From Rhodospirillales bacterium (GTDB lineage Bacteria > Pseudomonadota > Alphaproteobacteria > TMED109): a stretch of DNA of 49,920 nucleotides. This document shows, piece after piece, positions 17,421-25,897 of the stretch. The DNA lies in assembly GCA_009839325.1 (NCBI GenBank), contig VXPW01000012.1:1-49920 (forward strand). The letters are read 5' to 3'. The notes below the pieces were generated by a model. It searched no databases. It had not been told where the DNA came from and saw only the letters and a program-made list of their open reading frames with translations. Numbering within the stretch: position 1 is the stretch's first letter; each line of letters starts with the position of its first letter. Position numbers and translations under genes: made by a program.

Positions 17421-19766
17421 CTACGCGTCGTCCTGCCGGGCCATGCGATAGCCGACGCGTCTCTCAGTGAGGATGTAAGTGGGCTGGCTGGTGTCGTCGC
17501 CGAGCTTCCGCCGCAGCCGCTTGACGTAGGCGCGGACGAGCTTCGGGTTGGCGTGGCTGCGCCCGCTCCACACCTGGCGCAACAGCGCGTCATAGGTGGC
17601 GACCCGGCCCGCGTTCAGGGTGAGCACGCGAAGCAGATCGTACTCGGTCGCAGTCAGCGTCACCGGGCGGCCGTCGAGCGTGACTCGGCGGTGGGCGTAG
17701 TCGATCGCGAGCTTGCCCAACACGTACGGATCGGGTTCGGCCCGGCGGCGTAGCGCCGCCCTGATCCGTGCGGTGAGCTCCGTCTGGGAGAAGGGTTTGA
17801 CGACGTAGTCCTCGGCGCCGGCTTCGAGCGCCCGGGCGATCGTCTCGTCGCGCCCGTAACCGGAGATGAAGATGACCGGCAGGTCCGCGAGCCCGGGCAC
17901 CGTCTCCATCAGCTCGATCCCGTCGGTCCCGCGCAGGATCAGGTCGAGTACGACCAAGGCGGGCTTTTCCGCCTCGAGGAGGGCGGGCAGGTCGTGGTGG
18001 TCGCCGGCCACCACCGCGGCATAGCCTGCACCGTGCAGCGTATCGCGCACGAAGTGCAGCATCTGCGGGTCGTCGTCCACCACCAGGATCCGGGGCCGCT
18101 CCCCGATTTGCTGCGCCGCGTGCCGGCTAGGCGCCGCGCCGGCGTTGCCGCCCGCCCCCTCGGCCAGTGGGACGGTGAAGGTGAAGCGCGTGCCCCGGCC
18201 GGGACCGGCGCTCTCGGCCCGGATGCGCCCACCATGCGCCTCCACCAATCCCTTGCAGATGGCGAGCCCCAGGCCGCTCCCGACCCCTGGCTCACCGTCG
18301 GCTCGGTCCGCGTACTTCCGGAACAGGCCCGCCAGGCGCTCGGGCGAGATGCCCTGGCCCTCGTCGGTGACGGCGACCGCGACATGCATGCCGTCGCGAT
18401 CCGCTGAGATCCGAATCGGGGCGTCCTCCGGGGAGTGGCGGGCGGCGTTGGCAAGCAGGTTATTGAGCACCTGCACGATGCGCCCTTGGTCGGCCATCAC
18501 GCGGGGCAGATCCGCCGGGAGGTCAATGAGTACCGTGTGCCGGCTGCCGCCGGAAAGGAACGCGGTCCGCGCCTGCTCAACCAGGTCGCCCACCTCCGAG
18601 GGCTCGGACGCGACCGAGAGCGTGCCGGCGTCGATCCGCCCTGCATCCAGGAGGTCACCGATCAGCGCGCTCATGTGGTCGGCCTGCTCGTCGATGATGC
18701 GGAAGAATTGCCGCGTCTCGGCAGGTGCGAAGCTCTGCGCGGTGCCCAGCACCGTCGTGGTGGAGCCCTTGACGGCGGCGAGCGGGGTGCGCAGCTCGTG
18801 GCTGACCATCCCCAGGAACTCCGCACGCATCCGGTCGAGCGCCTCGAACGGAGCGAGGTCCTGGACCGTCACCACCACGGATTCCACTGTGCCGTCCTCG
18901 GCTCGATTCGGGGTCGAGTTGAGCAACAGGGTGACACTGCGCCCGTCCGGGGTCGAGAGCACGATCTCCTCCGCCCGCAACGTCCTTGCACGGCCCAGCC
19001 TCCGGGACAGCTCGCCAGGGGCGAGCGAGAATTCGGGCTCGTCACCGATCCGGCAGGTCATGACGTCTGGCATGTCCTCGAGCCGGTGGCCGGGTTCGCT
19101 CAGGAGCTCGACCAGACGCCGGGCCTCCCGGTTGAAGACCGCGCAGCTGCCGGTTCGTGCGTCCAGCACCAGCACGCCAATCGGCGAGGTCTCGACCAGG
19201 GTCTCGAGGTCGGCGCGGGCGCGCTGCTCGGCCCGGTAGGTGCGCGCGTTGACGATGGCGGCGGCGGCCTGTGCGGAGAACAGCAGGAGCAACTCCTCGT
19301 CCTCGTCCGTGAACTCGGCTTCACCCTCCTTGCCGCCGAGGAAGAAGTTGCCGACCTGTGCGCCGAGATGACGCAGCGGCGCACACACGCAGACGCGCGA
19401 CGGCAAGATATCCCAGGTGAGGCCGAACGGACGCGCGAAGGCTGTCAGGTCCGCAATCCTGATCGGGCCTGGAAGGTCACGGATGTGCTCGAAGAGCGGC
19501 AGCCCGTCGGACCATTGCCCAAGCAGGCGGTGCTGGTCCTCGGTCAGGCCGGAGGTCACGAAGTCCTGGAGCGTTTTCGTCTCGTCGATGGTGACGATGG
19601 CGCCGTAGCTCGCGCCGGTGAGCTCGCGGGCACCGTCGATCACCTCGCGCAGCACCGTTTCGAGGTCGAGGCTCGCGCTGATGCGCAGCAACGCCTTGCT
19701 CAGGGTCGAGAGGCGCGCCGCATCGGGCGTCGGGTTCGCAGAAGGAGTGTCGGCCGAGGACGTCAT
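17421..19766 (-). CDS. Single-chain two-component system, paralogue of the gene at 14272
   Basis: A 781-residue protein with the same domain order as its neighbour: GAF, PAS, HisKA (His323 in MVSHELRTPL), HATPase_c (NNLLANAARHSP, DEGQG, GLGLAI), receiver (DDD at about 564-566, Asp608, Lys657) and an OmpR-type winged helix at the C-terminus. The start is clear here: ATG 19766 with AAGGA 7 bases upstream. The two proteins are similar along their whole length, strongest in the kinase, receiver and winged-helix parts and weakest in the GAF/PAS sensor region, so they arose by tandem duplication and probably sense different signals. Because phosphotransfer and DNA binding sit in one chain, no separate partner is needed. 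No membrane segment is present. A direct repeat ~100 bp upstream may be its own binding site. Confidence 0.93.
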   Translation of the reverse strand: MTSSADTPSANPTPDAARLSTLSKALLRISASLDLETVLREVIDGARELTGASYGAIVTIDETKTLQDFVTSGLTEDQHRLLGQWSDGLPLFEHIRDLPGPIRIADLTAFARPFGLTWDILPSRVCVCAPLRHLGAQVGNFFLGGKEGEAEFTDEDEELLLLFSAQAAAAIVNARTYRAEQRARADLETLVETSPIGVLVLDARTGSCAVFNREARRLVELLSEPGHRLEDMPDVMTCRIGDEPEFSLAPGELSRRLGRARTLRAEEIVLSTPDGRSVTLLLNSTPNRAEDGTVESVVVTVQDLAPFEALDRMRAEFLGMVSHELRTPLAAVKGSTTTVLGTAQSFAPAETRQFFRIIDEQADHMSALIGDLLDAGRIDAGTLSVASEPSEVGDLVEQARTAFLSGGSRHTVLIDLPADLPRVMADQGRIVQVLNNLLANAARHSPEDAPIRISADRDGMHVAVAVTDEGQGISPERLAGLFRKYADRADGEPGVGSGLGLAICKGLVEAHGGRIRAESAGPGRGTRFTFTVPLAEGAGGNAGAAPSRHAAQQIGERPRILVVDDDPQMLHFVRDTLHGAGYAAVVAGDHHDLPALLEAEKPALVVLDLILRGTDGIELMETVPGLADLPVIFISGYGRDETIARALEAGAEDYVVKPFSQTELTARIRAALRRRAEPDPYVLGKLAIDYAHRRVTLDGRPVTLTATEYDLLRVLTLNAGRVATYDALLRQVWSGRSHANPKLVRAYVKRLRRKLGDDTSQPTYILTERRVGYRMARQDDA

Positions 19767-20403
19767 GGCGTGGTCCTTACTATCGGTTCGCGCACCGAGC
19801 GGCGTGCCCGCAAGGATGGGTGGAAGGACGGAGAAGTCTCCCTGTGTTCATTTATCGTACCGGATTCTTCACGATTCTTTCACTCATGAGCCGTTCTGCC
19901 CACGGCACGTCGAATCGTCGAACCGCGATGGTCGGTGGGCCCACAACCGGGGAGGAATCCTAGCCCCCTGTACTCACCCGCCAACGTTTCGGCAGCAAGA
20001 CGACCCAACACATGCCACTGATTTGCAACAAGAACGCATCATCTTGGCGTCCCGCCTCAGCAGGCTACTGACGCACACCGAAGCGCAATCGGCCGGCACG
20101 ACCACTCGCTGGAGGTAACAGTCTTGTATGGGGAGCGAATCCTGAAGAGCAAGAAGTTGTCGACAGTGGCTTAGGTCAGAATCTTGCCGTTGTTGCGCAG
20201 TTTCTTCGCTTCATGATCGCCAAGTCTTACCGGATGTCCGCCATCAGGGTCGTGAGATCGGCAGCATCTGGTACGCCACCGCGAGCCGTTGCTCGACGCT
20301 CTCGATACCGTCGGCGGAGGATTGCAGAATCCGGCAAGCGCCAAGCGCCTCGAGAACGGCGGCACAGTGGTTGCGGAACAACGGCTCCGTGTGCGCGCAA
20401 AGC
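19767..20403. other. Intergenic region upstream of the second kinase-regulator gene
   Basis: The promoter-proximal part carries the direct repeat at 19863-19883. Beyond it, up to the repeat block at 20404, all frames are short and overlapping with no ribosome sites, and I recognise no gene. Confidence 0.5.
19863..19883. promoter_or_regulatory. Tandem direct repeat upstream of the kinase-regulator gene
   Basis: On the plus strand GATTCTTCAC is followed at once by GATTCTTTCAC, a period of 10 bp, about 100 bp upstream of the ATG at 19766. OmpR/PhoB-type winged helices bind head-to-tail repeats spaced about one helical turn, so this is a candidate autoregulatory site. Confidence 0.35.
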
Positions 20404-20516
20404 TTGGTGGAATTGGAAAGACTGTCAGATCCCGAAATTCCCTTGTTTGCAGGGAATTTCTTGGACGTAGAGAGACTAGCTGGGACAGAGTGGTGGTACC
20501 CAGGGGAGGAATCCAA
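20404..20516 (+). repeat. Degenerate copy of the tRNA-Phe 3' end and its downstream flank (att-like, distal)
   Basis: This block aligns along its length, with roughly three-quarters identical bases by eye, to 22629-22760, the 3' end and downstream flank of tRNA-Phe. The end at 20494-20516 corresponds to the CCA end, acceptor 3' strand and part of the T arm. Inside is a perfect 9-bp hairpin: GAAATTCCC, loop TTGTTTGCA, GGGAATTTC. It marks the far boundary of the AbiE segment. Confidence 0.65.
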
Positions 20517-20736
20517 TCGTAGATCTTAGTTATTGTTTCGTATGATTAACTTGAGAAACTGCAAATTCTTTCTCACGTTCTCCCCACGCGCGTTTGCCGG
20601 CTGCAAGGTGAAAAACGGCGATTTCCTTTCTTCGTCCGGGTCCAGACGACCGCGGGCGGACGATCATGACACCGGCGCCTGGTAATGAGGCCGCATCTCC
20701 CCGGCACCCATATTGGTAGCGCGGCTATTGAAAATG

Positions 20737-20765
20737 TGTCCGTAAAACCCATATATTTCCGGACA
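20737..20765. promoter_or_regulatory. Inverted repeat over the abiE promoter
   Basis: TGTCCG (20737-20742) and CGGACA (20760-20765) are perfect arms; the inner bases extend the symmetry as GTCCGnAAA/TTTnCGGAC. A TATATT -10-like element lies between them, and the ATG of the antitoxin gene follows 15 bp later. AbiEi antitoxins are known to repress their own promoters by binding inverted repeats, so this is a good operator candidate. Confidence 0.55.
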
Positions 20766-20779
20766 AAGAAAGCCCGGCC

Positions 20780-21382
20780 ATGTCGACCACGGAAACCATC
20801 CGCATCCACATCCGTAGGCTGTCGAGAGGACGACCGTTCACGACCTCGCGCTTCGCCGCTCATGGCTCACGCGCTGCCGTCGACCGGGCGTTGTCGCGCA
20901 TCGTCCAAGAGGGTGAGATCGAACGCCTGTCGCGCGGCGTCTTCGTCCGTCCCAGGACGAACCGCTTCGTGGGCGTCGTTCTTCCCGGCGTTACTGAGAT
21001 CGTGCGGACAATAGCCAAGAACAATGGCGAGACCGTCCAAGTGCACGGCGCGGAAGCCGCTCGGCGTTTCGGTCTCAGCACCCAGGCGCCGATGACTCCG
21101 GTCTTCCATACCAGTGCGTCGAGCCGGTCGCTCCGCATTGGCAACACCACCGTCAGATTGATTCACACCTCGAACCGCCGTCGACTCCAGTTCGCGGGAG
21201 AGCCTGCGGGCCTTGCGATTGCCGCCCTCTGGTATCTCGGCAGCGAGAACACGACGCCGGAAACGGTTGCACAGATCGAATCCGCAATCGGTCCGGAAGA
21301 GTTCGGCAAGCTCCGTTCCGCCAACCTGCCGGCATGGATGACGAACATGCTCGGTTCCATGGTGGAGGCCACCCGTGGCTGA
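20780..21382 (+). CDS. abiEi: AbiEi-type antitoxin / autorepressor
   Basis: A 200-residue protein of the AbiEi/DUF6088 type. The N-terminal ~60 residues are a winged helix-turn-helix (PFTTSRFAAHGSRAAVDRALSRIVQEGEIERLSRGVFVRP); the rest (VQVHGAEAARRFGLSTQAPMTPVFHTSASSR...) is the typical antitoxin C-terminal domain. In the characterised AbiE system, AbiEi neutralises the AbiEii nucleotidyltransferase without forming a stable complex (type IV toxin-antitoxin) and represses the operon. Its stop overlaps the start of the toxin gene by 8 bases, so the two are translationally coupled. An inverted repeat over the promoter is the likely binding site. The system is associated with abortive infection of phage in some hosts. 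The pair lies between tRNA-derived repeats, which points to horizontal acquisition. Confidence 0.9.
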   Translation: MSTTETIRIHIRRLSRGRPFTTSRFAAHGSRAAVDRALSRIVQEGEIERLSRGVFVRPRTNRFVGVVLPGVTEIVRTIAKNNGETVQVHGAEAARRFGLSTQAPMTPVFHTSASSRSLRIGNTTVRLIHTSNRRRLQFAGEPAGLAIAALWYLGSENTTPETVAQIESAIGPEEFGKLRSANLPAWMTNMLGSMVEATRG

Positions 21383-22403
21383 CGCCTTCCTGTCGCTTTC
21401 CTCGACCGAGCAGCGGGACATCCTGGAAACCGTTGCAGACCACGCTGGGCGCCCCGCCGTCATCCTGGAGAAGGACATCTGGATCTGCTGGGCGCTGCAG
21501 GTCCTCTTCTCCATTCCGGATCGTCATCCGATGGCATTCAAGGGCGGTACCTCGCTCTCCAAGGTCTTTGGGATCATCGACCGGTTCTCGGAAGATGTCG
21601 ACATCACTCTCGACTACCGGGCGTTCGCGGACGACGTCGATCCCTTCGCGCCGGGAGTGAGCAAATCGCAGATACGGCGCCTCAGCGACCGGCTCAAGGC
21701 TCGCGTCAAGGACTACATCCACGACGTCGTCGGCCCCGCTCTCGAAGCAGAGGCCGCGAAACTGCCGACGTCGGGCCGGCACGCCGTCCGCGTCGGCGAA
21801 GACGGCGAGCGCCTTTGGTTCGCCTTCCCGTCCGCCGTCGAGAATCCCATCGACTACCTAGCCACGGAGGTCCTGCTGGAGTTCGGCGGCCGCAACGTCA
21901 TCGACCCCAACGAGCAGCATGACATCCTCCCCATACTGGCTGAATACACCGACGGCCTCGACTATCCGGCCGCCAACGTGACGGCGCTGTCGCCGGCCCG
22001 CACCTTCTGGGAGAAAGCCGTGCTCATCCATGTAGAGTGCCACCGGCGCCGACTCGCCGTCGGCCCGGAGCGCCTTTCCCGCCACTGGTTCGACCTAGCC
22101 TGCCTCGCCAGGCACGACTTCGGCCGGGCGGCGCTCGCCAACCGCGACCTCCTGGAGGACGTCGTCCGCCACCAGACGGTCTTCTCCAAACGCGGCTATG
22201 CCCATTTCGACCGGTGCCTCAACGGCCGATTTCGGCTCATTCCCGACGCGGACCAGCTTGCCGTGCTCCGCTCCGACTACGACGATATGTGCCGCGCCGG
22301 CTTCGTCGGCGGCGATGCGCCAGTATTCGACAACCTCATGGTCGAAATCCGCGACATCGAGCTTGCAGCGAATCGATCTCCCAGAGATCGAACCGATGTC
22401 TGA
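21375..22403 (+). CDS. abiEii: AbiEii-type nucleotidyltransferase toxin
   Basis: A 342-residue AbiEii/MenT-like nucleotidyltransferase. The signature GGTSLSKVFGIIDRFSEDVDITLD (about residues 56-79) contains the GG(T)S substrate motif and the paired catalytic aspartates in DVD. A lysine-containing helix follows later in SPARTFWEKAVLIH, the conserved 'RTFWEK' block of the family. Such toxins transfer nucleotides, in MenT to the 3' end of tRNAs, which blocks translation. The GTG start at 21375 overlaps the antitoxin stop by 8 bases. The gene looks full length and has no frameshift. Downstream come 225 bp without a gene, then the tRNA-Phe-flanking repeat. Confidence 0.92.
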   Translation: MADAFLSLSSTEQRDILETVADHAGRPAVILEKDIWICWALQVLFSIPDRHPMAFKGGTSLSKVFGIIDRFSEDVDITLDYRAFADDVDPFAPGVSKSQIRRLSDRLKARVKDYIHDVVGPALEAEAAKLPTSGRHAVRVGEDGERLWFAFPSAVENPIDYLATEVLLEFGGRNVIDPNEQHDILPILAEYTDGLDYPAANVTALSPARTFWEKAVLIHVECHRRRLAVGPERLSRHWFDLACLARHDFGRAALANRDLLEDVVRHQTVFSKRGYAHFDRCLNGRFRLIPDADQLAVLRSDYDDMCRAGFVGGDAPVFDNLMVEIRDIELAANRSPRDRTDV

Positions 22404-22628
22404 GCCACGTTCCTGTCCCGTCTGCAACACCTCCTGCAAATCCCGTCCTGTTCGACCGCATGCGCCGCCAACAGCGCCGTCGGATGCGCCGCGGTTCCGA
22501 ACCAAGTCTCAAAGAAGGTAACCAGTACCGGTTGGCTCCGCGTACACATCGTGATACACGGGTTCGCCGGGTTGTGTCCCCACGCCGTCAGCTTGCCCAT
22601 GGCTTTCTCCACGTTTTTCCCCACACCA

Positions 22629-22738
22629 GGACGGGGAAATCTGCAGAATTGGGCGGAACTGGAAAGACCATCAGACCTGGAAATCCCCTTGTTGCAGGGT
22701 CTTTCCAGGACGTAGACGGACCGGCTAGGACAAGATGG
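22629..22738 (+). repeat. Proximal att-like repeat abutting tRNA-Phe, with hairpin
   Basis: Matches the block at 20404-20490. It contains GGAAATCCCC, then TTGTTGCA, then GGGTCTTTCC, an imperfect stem whose loop is nearly the same as in the other copy. The stem bases differ but pairing is kept, suggesting selection on the structure. It could also act as terminator for the tRNA gene, which reads toward it. Confidence 0.6.
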
Positions 22739-22814
22739 TGGTGCCCAGGGGAGGAATTGAACCACCGACACCGCGATTTTCAGTCGCGTGCTCTACCAAC
22801 TGAGCTACCTGGGC
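22739..22814 (-). tRNA. tRNA-Phe (anticodon GAA)
   Basis: The minus strand folds as a standard 76-nt tRNA: acceptor stem GCCCAGG/CCTGGGC, D arm GCTC...GAGC, anticodon stem CGCGA/TCGCG around CTGAAAA (anticodon GAA), T arm with GGTTCAATT, and an encoded CCA. Its 3' end borders the AbiE segment, as is usual where mobile elements integrate. Confidence 0.97.
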
Positions 22815-22866
22815 GCGGCCCCCGTATACGGGATCAGGACGGGTCCTGTCTAGGCCGACGTTCCCT

Positions 22867-23088
22867 TCACGAATCGTCACCCGGGTCGTCGGCGCCCGGG
22901 ATCACGTAGCCGCCGCTCAGCCACCGGTGGAGATCCACCTGGCGACAGCGGACGCTGCAAAACGGGGATTCCCCGGGATCGGCCGGCCGGCGACAGACCG
23001 GACATGGCGGCTGTCGTTGCGGCGCGGCGTGACCAGACCCTCCTCCGCCAACCGGAGCACCGCCGCCCCGCTCGTTCCGGTTGGTCAC
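22867..23088 (-). CDS. yacG: DNA gyrase inhibitor YacG (zinc-finger protein)
   Basis: A 73-residue protein with the DUF329/YacG core: [37 protein letters not shown], with four cysteines (CxxC...CxxxC) binding one zinc. YacG binds the GyrB C-terminal part and blocks DNA binding by gyrase. The GTG start overlaps the maf stop as GTGA, so the two are translationally coupled. The N-terminal 25 residues are a Gly-rich linker, longer than in E. coli YacG. Next to maf and tRNA-Phe this is a familiar alphaproteobacterial arrangement, although an RNase E/G gene often found between maf and yacG is missing. Confidence 0.88.
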   Translation of the reverse strand: MTNRNERGGGAPVGGGGSGHAAPQRQPPCPVCRRPADPGESPFCSVRCRQVDLHRWLSGGYVIPGADDPGDDS

Positions 23089-23687
23089 GTTTCGACCCGC
23101 GCTGGCGGCATCCCGAGCCCCCGCAGCATCAGCTCGGTTTCGGCGACAGGCAATCCAACAACGTTTTCGAATGACCCGTTGATCCCGTGCACGAAAGCGG
23201 CGCCACGACCCTGGATCGCGTAGCTTCCGGCCCGGTTCCGCCATTCCCCGGTCATCAGATAGCCCTCGATCTCGACCGTGCTCAGCCCGCGGAAGCGCAC
23301 CCGGGTGCAGACCACGCGCGCGGCCTCGGCCCCGTCCGGCCCCCGGACACGCACTGCACTCCAGACCCGGTGCGCCCGGCCCGAAAGCATTCGAAGGTGT
23401 CGCCGTGCGACTTCGATTTCTTCCGTTGCCACCAGGATTCGGCGCCCGCAAGCGACCACCGTGTCCGCCACGACGATCCAGTCATCAGGATGGAGCGGCC
23501 CTGCGACGCGCATCTTTTCCTCCGCCATGCGCGCGGTGTAGAGACGCGGCAACTCGCCGGGGGCAGGCGTCTCGTCGATTCCGGACGGCGCGACGACATC
23601 AGGGCGCCGTCCGATTTGCTCAAGCAACGCTGCGCGCGCCGGCGAACGGGACGCGAGGACCAGTTTCGGCGACGGTTGGCTTGGCAT
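23085..23687 (-). CDS. maf: Maf-family nucleoside triphosphate pyrophosphatase
   Basis: A 200-residue Maf protein with the family's hallmark segments: [18 protein letters not shown] near the start, [22 protein letters not shown] (the catalytic Asp), [19 protein letters not shown] and [26 protein letters not shown]. Maf proteins hydrolyse non-canonical or methylated nucleoside triphosphates (dTTP/UTP or m7GTP subgroups) and were first linked to septum inhibition. The gene follows infA by 25 bp on the same strand and overlaps yacG, so it is probably cotranscribed with both. Which subgroup it belongs to is unclear from sequence alone. Confidence 0.93.
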   Translation of the reverse strand: MPSQPSPKLVLASRSPARAALLEQIGRRPDVVAPSGIDETPAPGELPRLYTARMAEEKMRVAGPLHPDDWIVVADTVVACGRRILVATEEIEVARRHLRMLSGRAHRVWSAVRVRGPDGAEAARVVCTRVRFRGLSTVEIEGYLMTGEWRNRAGSYAIQGRGAAFVHGINGSFENVVGLPVAETELMLRGLGMPPARVET

Positions 23688-23712
23688 GGGCCGACCAGCG
23701 CGCCGAGCAGGC

Positions 23713-23931
23713 TTACTTGTGGCGGTACGTGATCCGACCCTTCGTCAGGTCGTAGGGCGTCATTTCCACGGTCACCTTGTCGCCGGCCAGTACGCGAATC
23801 CGGTTCTTGCGCATGCGCCCGGACGTATGGGCCAGCACCTTGTGCTGATTGTCCAGGGTGACGCGGAACATCGCGTTGGGGAGAATTTCGGTAACCGTAC
23901 CGAAAAACTCCATGAACTCTTCTTTTTCCAT
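23713..23931 (-). CDS. infA: Translation initiation factor IF-1
   Basis: A 72-residue IF-1: [72 protein letters not shown], split here by domain: an S1-like OB-fold whose loop [11 protein letters not shown] contacts the 30S A site. The ATG at 23931 has AGGAG upstream with good spacing; an upstream in-frame start at 23988 is not needed. IF-1 works with IF-2 and IF-3 in initiation. It heads the infA-maf-yacG group. Confidence 0.97.
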   Translation of the reverse strand: MEKEEFMEFFGTVTEILPNAMFRVTLDNQHKVLAHTSGRMRKNRIRVLAGDKVTVEMTPYDLTKGRITYRHK

Positions 23932-24078
23932 TGTGTCTCCTCGGGCGGCCGGGACGCGCACCATGCGAGTAGCTGGCGCAGCGGTCAAGCGAAATTCCGG
24001 GACGACGCTCGCTTCCTGGAAGGATTCCTGTTCCCGGCACCCTCCCCGCGCGGTCCCTCAGCTTTGCGAATGTGGCCC

Positions 24079-24624
24079 CTAGCGCGCGCCCGGCCTCGGC
24101 GACAGCCGAATCGGCACAAAGCGCATGTCCGCGGTCAAAAACAGGACCGACAGAAGCGTGAACAGGCGACGCGCCGTATCAAAGTCCGTCCGGATCCGCC
24201 CCTTCAGGCAGTCCGCCAGCAATCCGGCACCTTCGTCGTGCAGCGCCCTTCGCCCCATGTCGATGGCCTCGATCTTGCCCACCGATGCCCGCTGCAGCGC
24301 GTCGTAGTAGCTCTGGCAGATCGCATGGTAGTCGCGGACCAGTCCGGTCAGGTCGGCGACCGGCACCGCCACGCGAAACGGGTCCGAGTCCGTCTCCACC
24401 GGCGTGATCATGAACACCATCCGCTCGCCCTCGAGCGAGATTTCCGCCGCATACGGCCCGGGCGGCGCGTTCTCGGGCGCAAACTGGTTGCTTTCCAGGA
24501 GATCCTGTACCGCCAGTTGCCGCTCGCGGGCAAGTTCAGCCGCGCCGTGAGCGGTACCCGCGTTGCCCAACGTCACCCGCACCAGTTGGTCGGCGGGTGG
24601 CCGCTCAGCGCCCGAGGCGGACAT
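24079..24624 (-). CDS. UPF0262 family protein
   Basis: A 181-residue protein of the UPF0262 family, known mostly from Alphaproteobacteria and without assigned function. Typical segments are LVRVTLGN near the start, ERQLAVQDLLESNQF, GPYAAEISLEGERMVFMI, FRVAVPVADLTGLVRDYHAICQSYYDAL, IEAIDMGRRALHDEGAGLL and DFDTARRLFTLLSVL. No signal peptide or membrane helix. The ATG at 24624 lies inside the 3' end of hisD (20-bp overlap), implying translational coupling. Its fixed place next to hisD across the class hints at a conserved housekeeping role. Confidence 0.88.
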   Translation of the reverse strand: MSASGAERPPADQLVRVTLGNAGTAHGAAELARERQLAVQDLLESNQFAPENAPPGPYAAEISLEGERMVFMITPVETDSDPFRVAVPVADLTGLVRDYHAICQSYYDALQRASVGKIEAIDMGRRALHDEGAGLLADCLKGRIRTDFDTARRLFTLLSVLFLTADMRFVPIRLSPRPGAR

Positions 24625-25897
24625 CGACCGACAGCCGGTGGGCATCCAGCCCCTCGGCCTCTGCCAGGACGGACGCGGAGGGCCCGATGGCGGCCAGCCC
24701 CTCCTCGCTGCATCCAACCACGGAGGTGCGGCGGAGAAAGTCCCGCACCGAGAGGCCCGACGAGAATCGTGCGCTCCGGGAGGTCGGCAACACGTGGCTC
24801 GGGCCGGCCACGTAATCGCCGATCGCTTCCGGCGTGTGCCGCCCCAGGAACACCGCGCCCGCCGTACGAATCGCCCGCATCATCGGCTCCGGGTCCGCAA
24901 CGGAGAGTTCCACGTGCTCGGGGGCGAGCCGGTTGACGACCGCCGGCGCATCCGCCAGGCCGGCAACCACGATCACCGCCCCGAAGTCGCGCCAGCTCGC
25001 CCCGGCAATCGCCCGCCTGGGCAACGTCTCGAGGTGCCGCTCCACCGCGCTCTCGACGGCATCCGCGAACGCGCTGTCGTCCGTCACCAGGACCGCCTGC
25101 GCCGCTGGGTCGTGCTCGGCCTGCGACAGGAGGTCCAACGCCACCCACTCGGGATTGCTGGCCGCATCCGCCACCACGAGGATCTCGCTGGGGCCGGCAA
25201 TGAGATCAATTCCGACCGTGCCGAAGACCTGGCGCTTGGCCTCCGCCACGTAGGCGTTGCCGGGCCCCACGATCTTGTCGACCGGAGCGATCGTGTCCGT
25301 GCCAAAACTGAGGGCGGCGACCGCCTGGGCCCCGCCCACGCGGTAGATCTCCTGGATCCCGGCCAGCTCGGCGGCGGCGAGCACAAGCGGCAGGACCTTT
25401 CCGTCCGGGTGCGGCACGGTGGCGACCAGGCGCGGCACGCCCGCCACCTGGGCCGGAATGGCGTTCATCAGGACGGAGCTCGGATAGCTGGCCGTGCCGC
25501 CCGGGACATACAGCCCCACCGCCTCGACCGGCGTCCAGTACTCGCCGAGCGTGACCCCGCTCTCATCCTGATAGGACGTGTCCTCCGGGATATGTCTCGC
25601 GTGATAGGCCCGGATCCGCTCGGCCGCGTGGGCGAGCGCGTCCAGGGCCTCGTTGCCGCAAGCTGCGCGGGCCTCCGCCATCGCGGCGGCATCCACGCGA
25701 ATCGATTCCCGGTCAATCGGAAACCGGTCGAACTTCCGGGTCAGCTCCAGCAGGGCGTCGTCGCCCCGCTCGCGCACCGTCGCGACGATCTCCCGGACGG
25801 TCTCCCTGACCGATTGCTCGACCGCCCCGCGCGCCGCCAGCAGCGGCGCCAGGACCGTATCGAGATCCTCGATCCGCGCGTCAATCCGGCGCGCCAT
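24605..25897 (-). CDS. hisD: Histidinol dehydrogenase
   Basis: A 430-residue HisD, catalysing the last two steps of histidine synthesis (L-histidinol to L-histidine with 2 NAD+). Conserved stretches include VGLYVPGGTASYPSSVLMNAIPA, VGGAQAVAALSFGT, KIVGPGNAYVAEAKR, GPSEILVVAD, LLSQAEHDP (zinc-binding Gln/His), NRLAPEHVEL (catalytic Glu-His) and GDYVAGPSHVLPT. The ATG at 25897 overlaps the hisG stop by 17 bp; an upstream start at 25930 lies further inside hisG and is less likely. It is part of a hisG-hisD-UPF0262 unit whose genes overlap. Confidence 0.97.
   Translation of the reverse strand: MARRIDARIEDLDTVLAPLLAARGAVEQSVRETVREIVATVRERGDDALLELTRKFDRFPIDRESIRVDAAAMAEARAACGNEALDALAHAAERIRAYHARHIPEDTSYQDESGVTLGEYWTPVEAVGLYVPGGTASYPSSVLMNAIPAQVAGVPRLVATVPHPDGKVLPLVLAAAELAGIQEIYRVGGAQAVAALSFGTDTIAPVDKIVGPGNAYVAEAKRQVFGTVGIDLIAGPSEILVVADAASNPEWVALDLLSQAEHDPAAQAVLVTDDSAFADAVESAVERHLETLPRRAIAGASWRDFGAVIVVAGLADAPAVVNRLAPEHVELSVADPEPMMRAIRTAGAVFLGRHTPEAIGDYVAGPSHVLPTSRSARFSSGLSVRDFLRRTSVVGCSEEGLAAIGPSASVLAEAEGLDAHRLSVDVRLGR

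Noticed and set aside
20171-20516. Short minus-strand frames upstream of the AbiE repeat
   Set aside because: Too short, overlapping the tRNA-derived repeat, and without recognisable similarity.
23686-24936. 416-codon plus-strand frame across infA, UPF0262 and hisD
   Set aside because: Covers three recognisable minus-strand genes and has no domain of its own.
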